Shown here: piece by piece, positions 56,509 to 56,674 of the stretch | Position numbering within the stretch: the stretch's first letter is position 1 | How the letters are laid out: the number at the start of each line of letters is the position of its first letter | Source of the DNA: Sphingopyxis sp. | GTDB taxonomy: Bacteria; Pseudomonadota; Alphaproteobacteria; Sphingomonadales; Sphingomonadaceae | Direction of reading: 5' to 3' | Length of the DNA: 56,674 nt | Assembly (NCBI RefSeq): GCF_016793825.1 | Contig: NZ_JAEULM010000034.1 | Coordinates: forward strand, 1-56,674 | The notes under the pieces: generated by a model | What the model saw: only the letters and a program-made list of their open reading frames with translations | What the model was told of the DNA's origin: nothing | The model's database searches: none | Made by a program: the position numbers and the translations under genes

Positions 56509-56674
56509 ATGACACAGCCCGAACGCCAGCTCGCCAACGCGATCCGAGCTTTAGCGATGGATGCGGTTGAGGCCGCGAACAGCGGTCATCCTGGGATGCC
56601 GATGGGGATGGCGGATGTTGCGACGGTGCTTTATTCGGATTATCTGAAGTTCGATCCATCGGCGCCGGGGTGGT
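56509..56674 (+). CDS. tkt: Transketolase, N-terminal part (runs off right edge)
   Basis: The first 55 codons read [20 protein letters not shown], then [20 protein letters not shown], which is the N-terminal signature of transketolase (GHPGMPMG near residue 26). GGGGAA lies just upstream of the ATG. The remainder is outside the window. Enzyme of the pentose phosphate pathway using thiamine diphosphate. Confidence 0.93.
   Translation, partial: MTQPERQLANAIRALAMDAVEAANSGHPGMPMGMADVATVLYSDYLKFDPSAPGW

Overview
The window looks like a Sphingomonadaceae chromosome (Sphingopyxis/Sphingomonas-like). The evidence is high GC, alphaproteobacterial gene styles such as DUF2842, the zapA / putative 6S RNA / 5-formyl-THF cyclo-ligase / transketolase neighbourhood, and an intergenic inverted repeat of a sequence type I recall from sphingomonads. 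No 16S or other species-level marker is present, so genus is an inference.

Bases 1 to about 39,810 are a nearly complete lambda-like (siphovirus-type) prophage lying against the 3' end of a tRNA-Pro(CGG) gene. The left attachment site and probably the lysis genes lie beyond base 1, because the tail-tip gene runs off the edge. Three transcription units are seen. (i) A long leftward unit starts at a Cro-like gene (28,681) and runs through a lone ParB-like protein, a possible CII-like regulator, an MT-A70 methyltransferase, a RuvC-like resolvase, a stand-alone DnaA domain IV protein and a replication protein whose gene carries iteron-like repeats. It continues almost without gaps into terminase, gpW, portal, an HNH/AP2 endonuclease, S49 protease, scaffold-like protein, gpD, gpE-type capsid, head-tail joining proteins, tail tube, frameshifted tail chaperones G/GT, tape measure and tail tip. 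(ii) A rightward unit holds the S24 repressor and a secreted moron protein. (iii) A rightward recombination and integration unit runs from 30,249 to 39,733: coiled-coil protein, RecE-like nuclease, DnaQ-like exonuclease, possible annealing protein, HNH proteins, a 12-bp-repeat protein, many tiny proteins, excisionase, integrase. The same 14-bp operator (TAGCA-N4-TGCTA) sits in front of unit (i)/(ii) and again in front of unit (iii), suggesting one repressor silences both lytic arms.

From 39,789 onward the genes are host core: tRNA-Pro, a RadC-type JAB protein facing thyA, and a branched-chain 2-oxoacid dehydrogenase operon (E1 alpha, E1 beta, E2) with a clear promoter. These are followed by an inverted-repeat element and a convergent four-gene cell-surface locus: three small secreted DUF11-like proteins and a 1,709-residue protein joining DUF11 and carboxypeptidase-regulatory-like domains to a predicted outer-membrane barrel. 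Next come an AI-2E/PerM family transporter, tRNA-Asp(GTC), DUF2842, 5-formyltetrahydrofolate cyclo-ligase, a putative 6S RNA, zapA with a small coiled-coil partner, and the start of transketolase.

The most interesting points are the operator network linking two lytic arms, the iteron-like origin inside the replication gene next to a DnaA-domain-IV protein, the canonical A AAA AAC frameshift signal in the tail chaperone gene, two exported moron proteins, the exact 12-bp repeat gene, and the large DUF11/outer-membrane surface locus.
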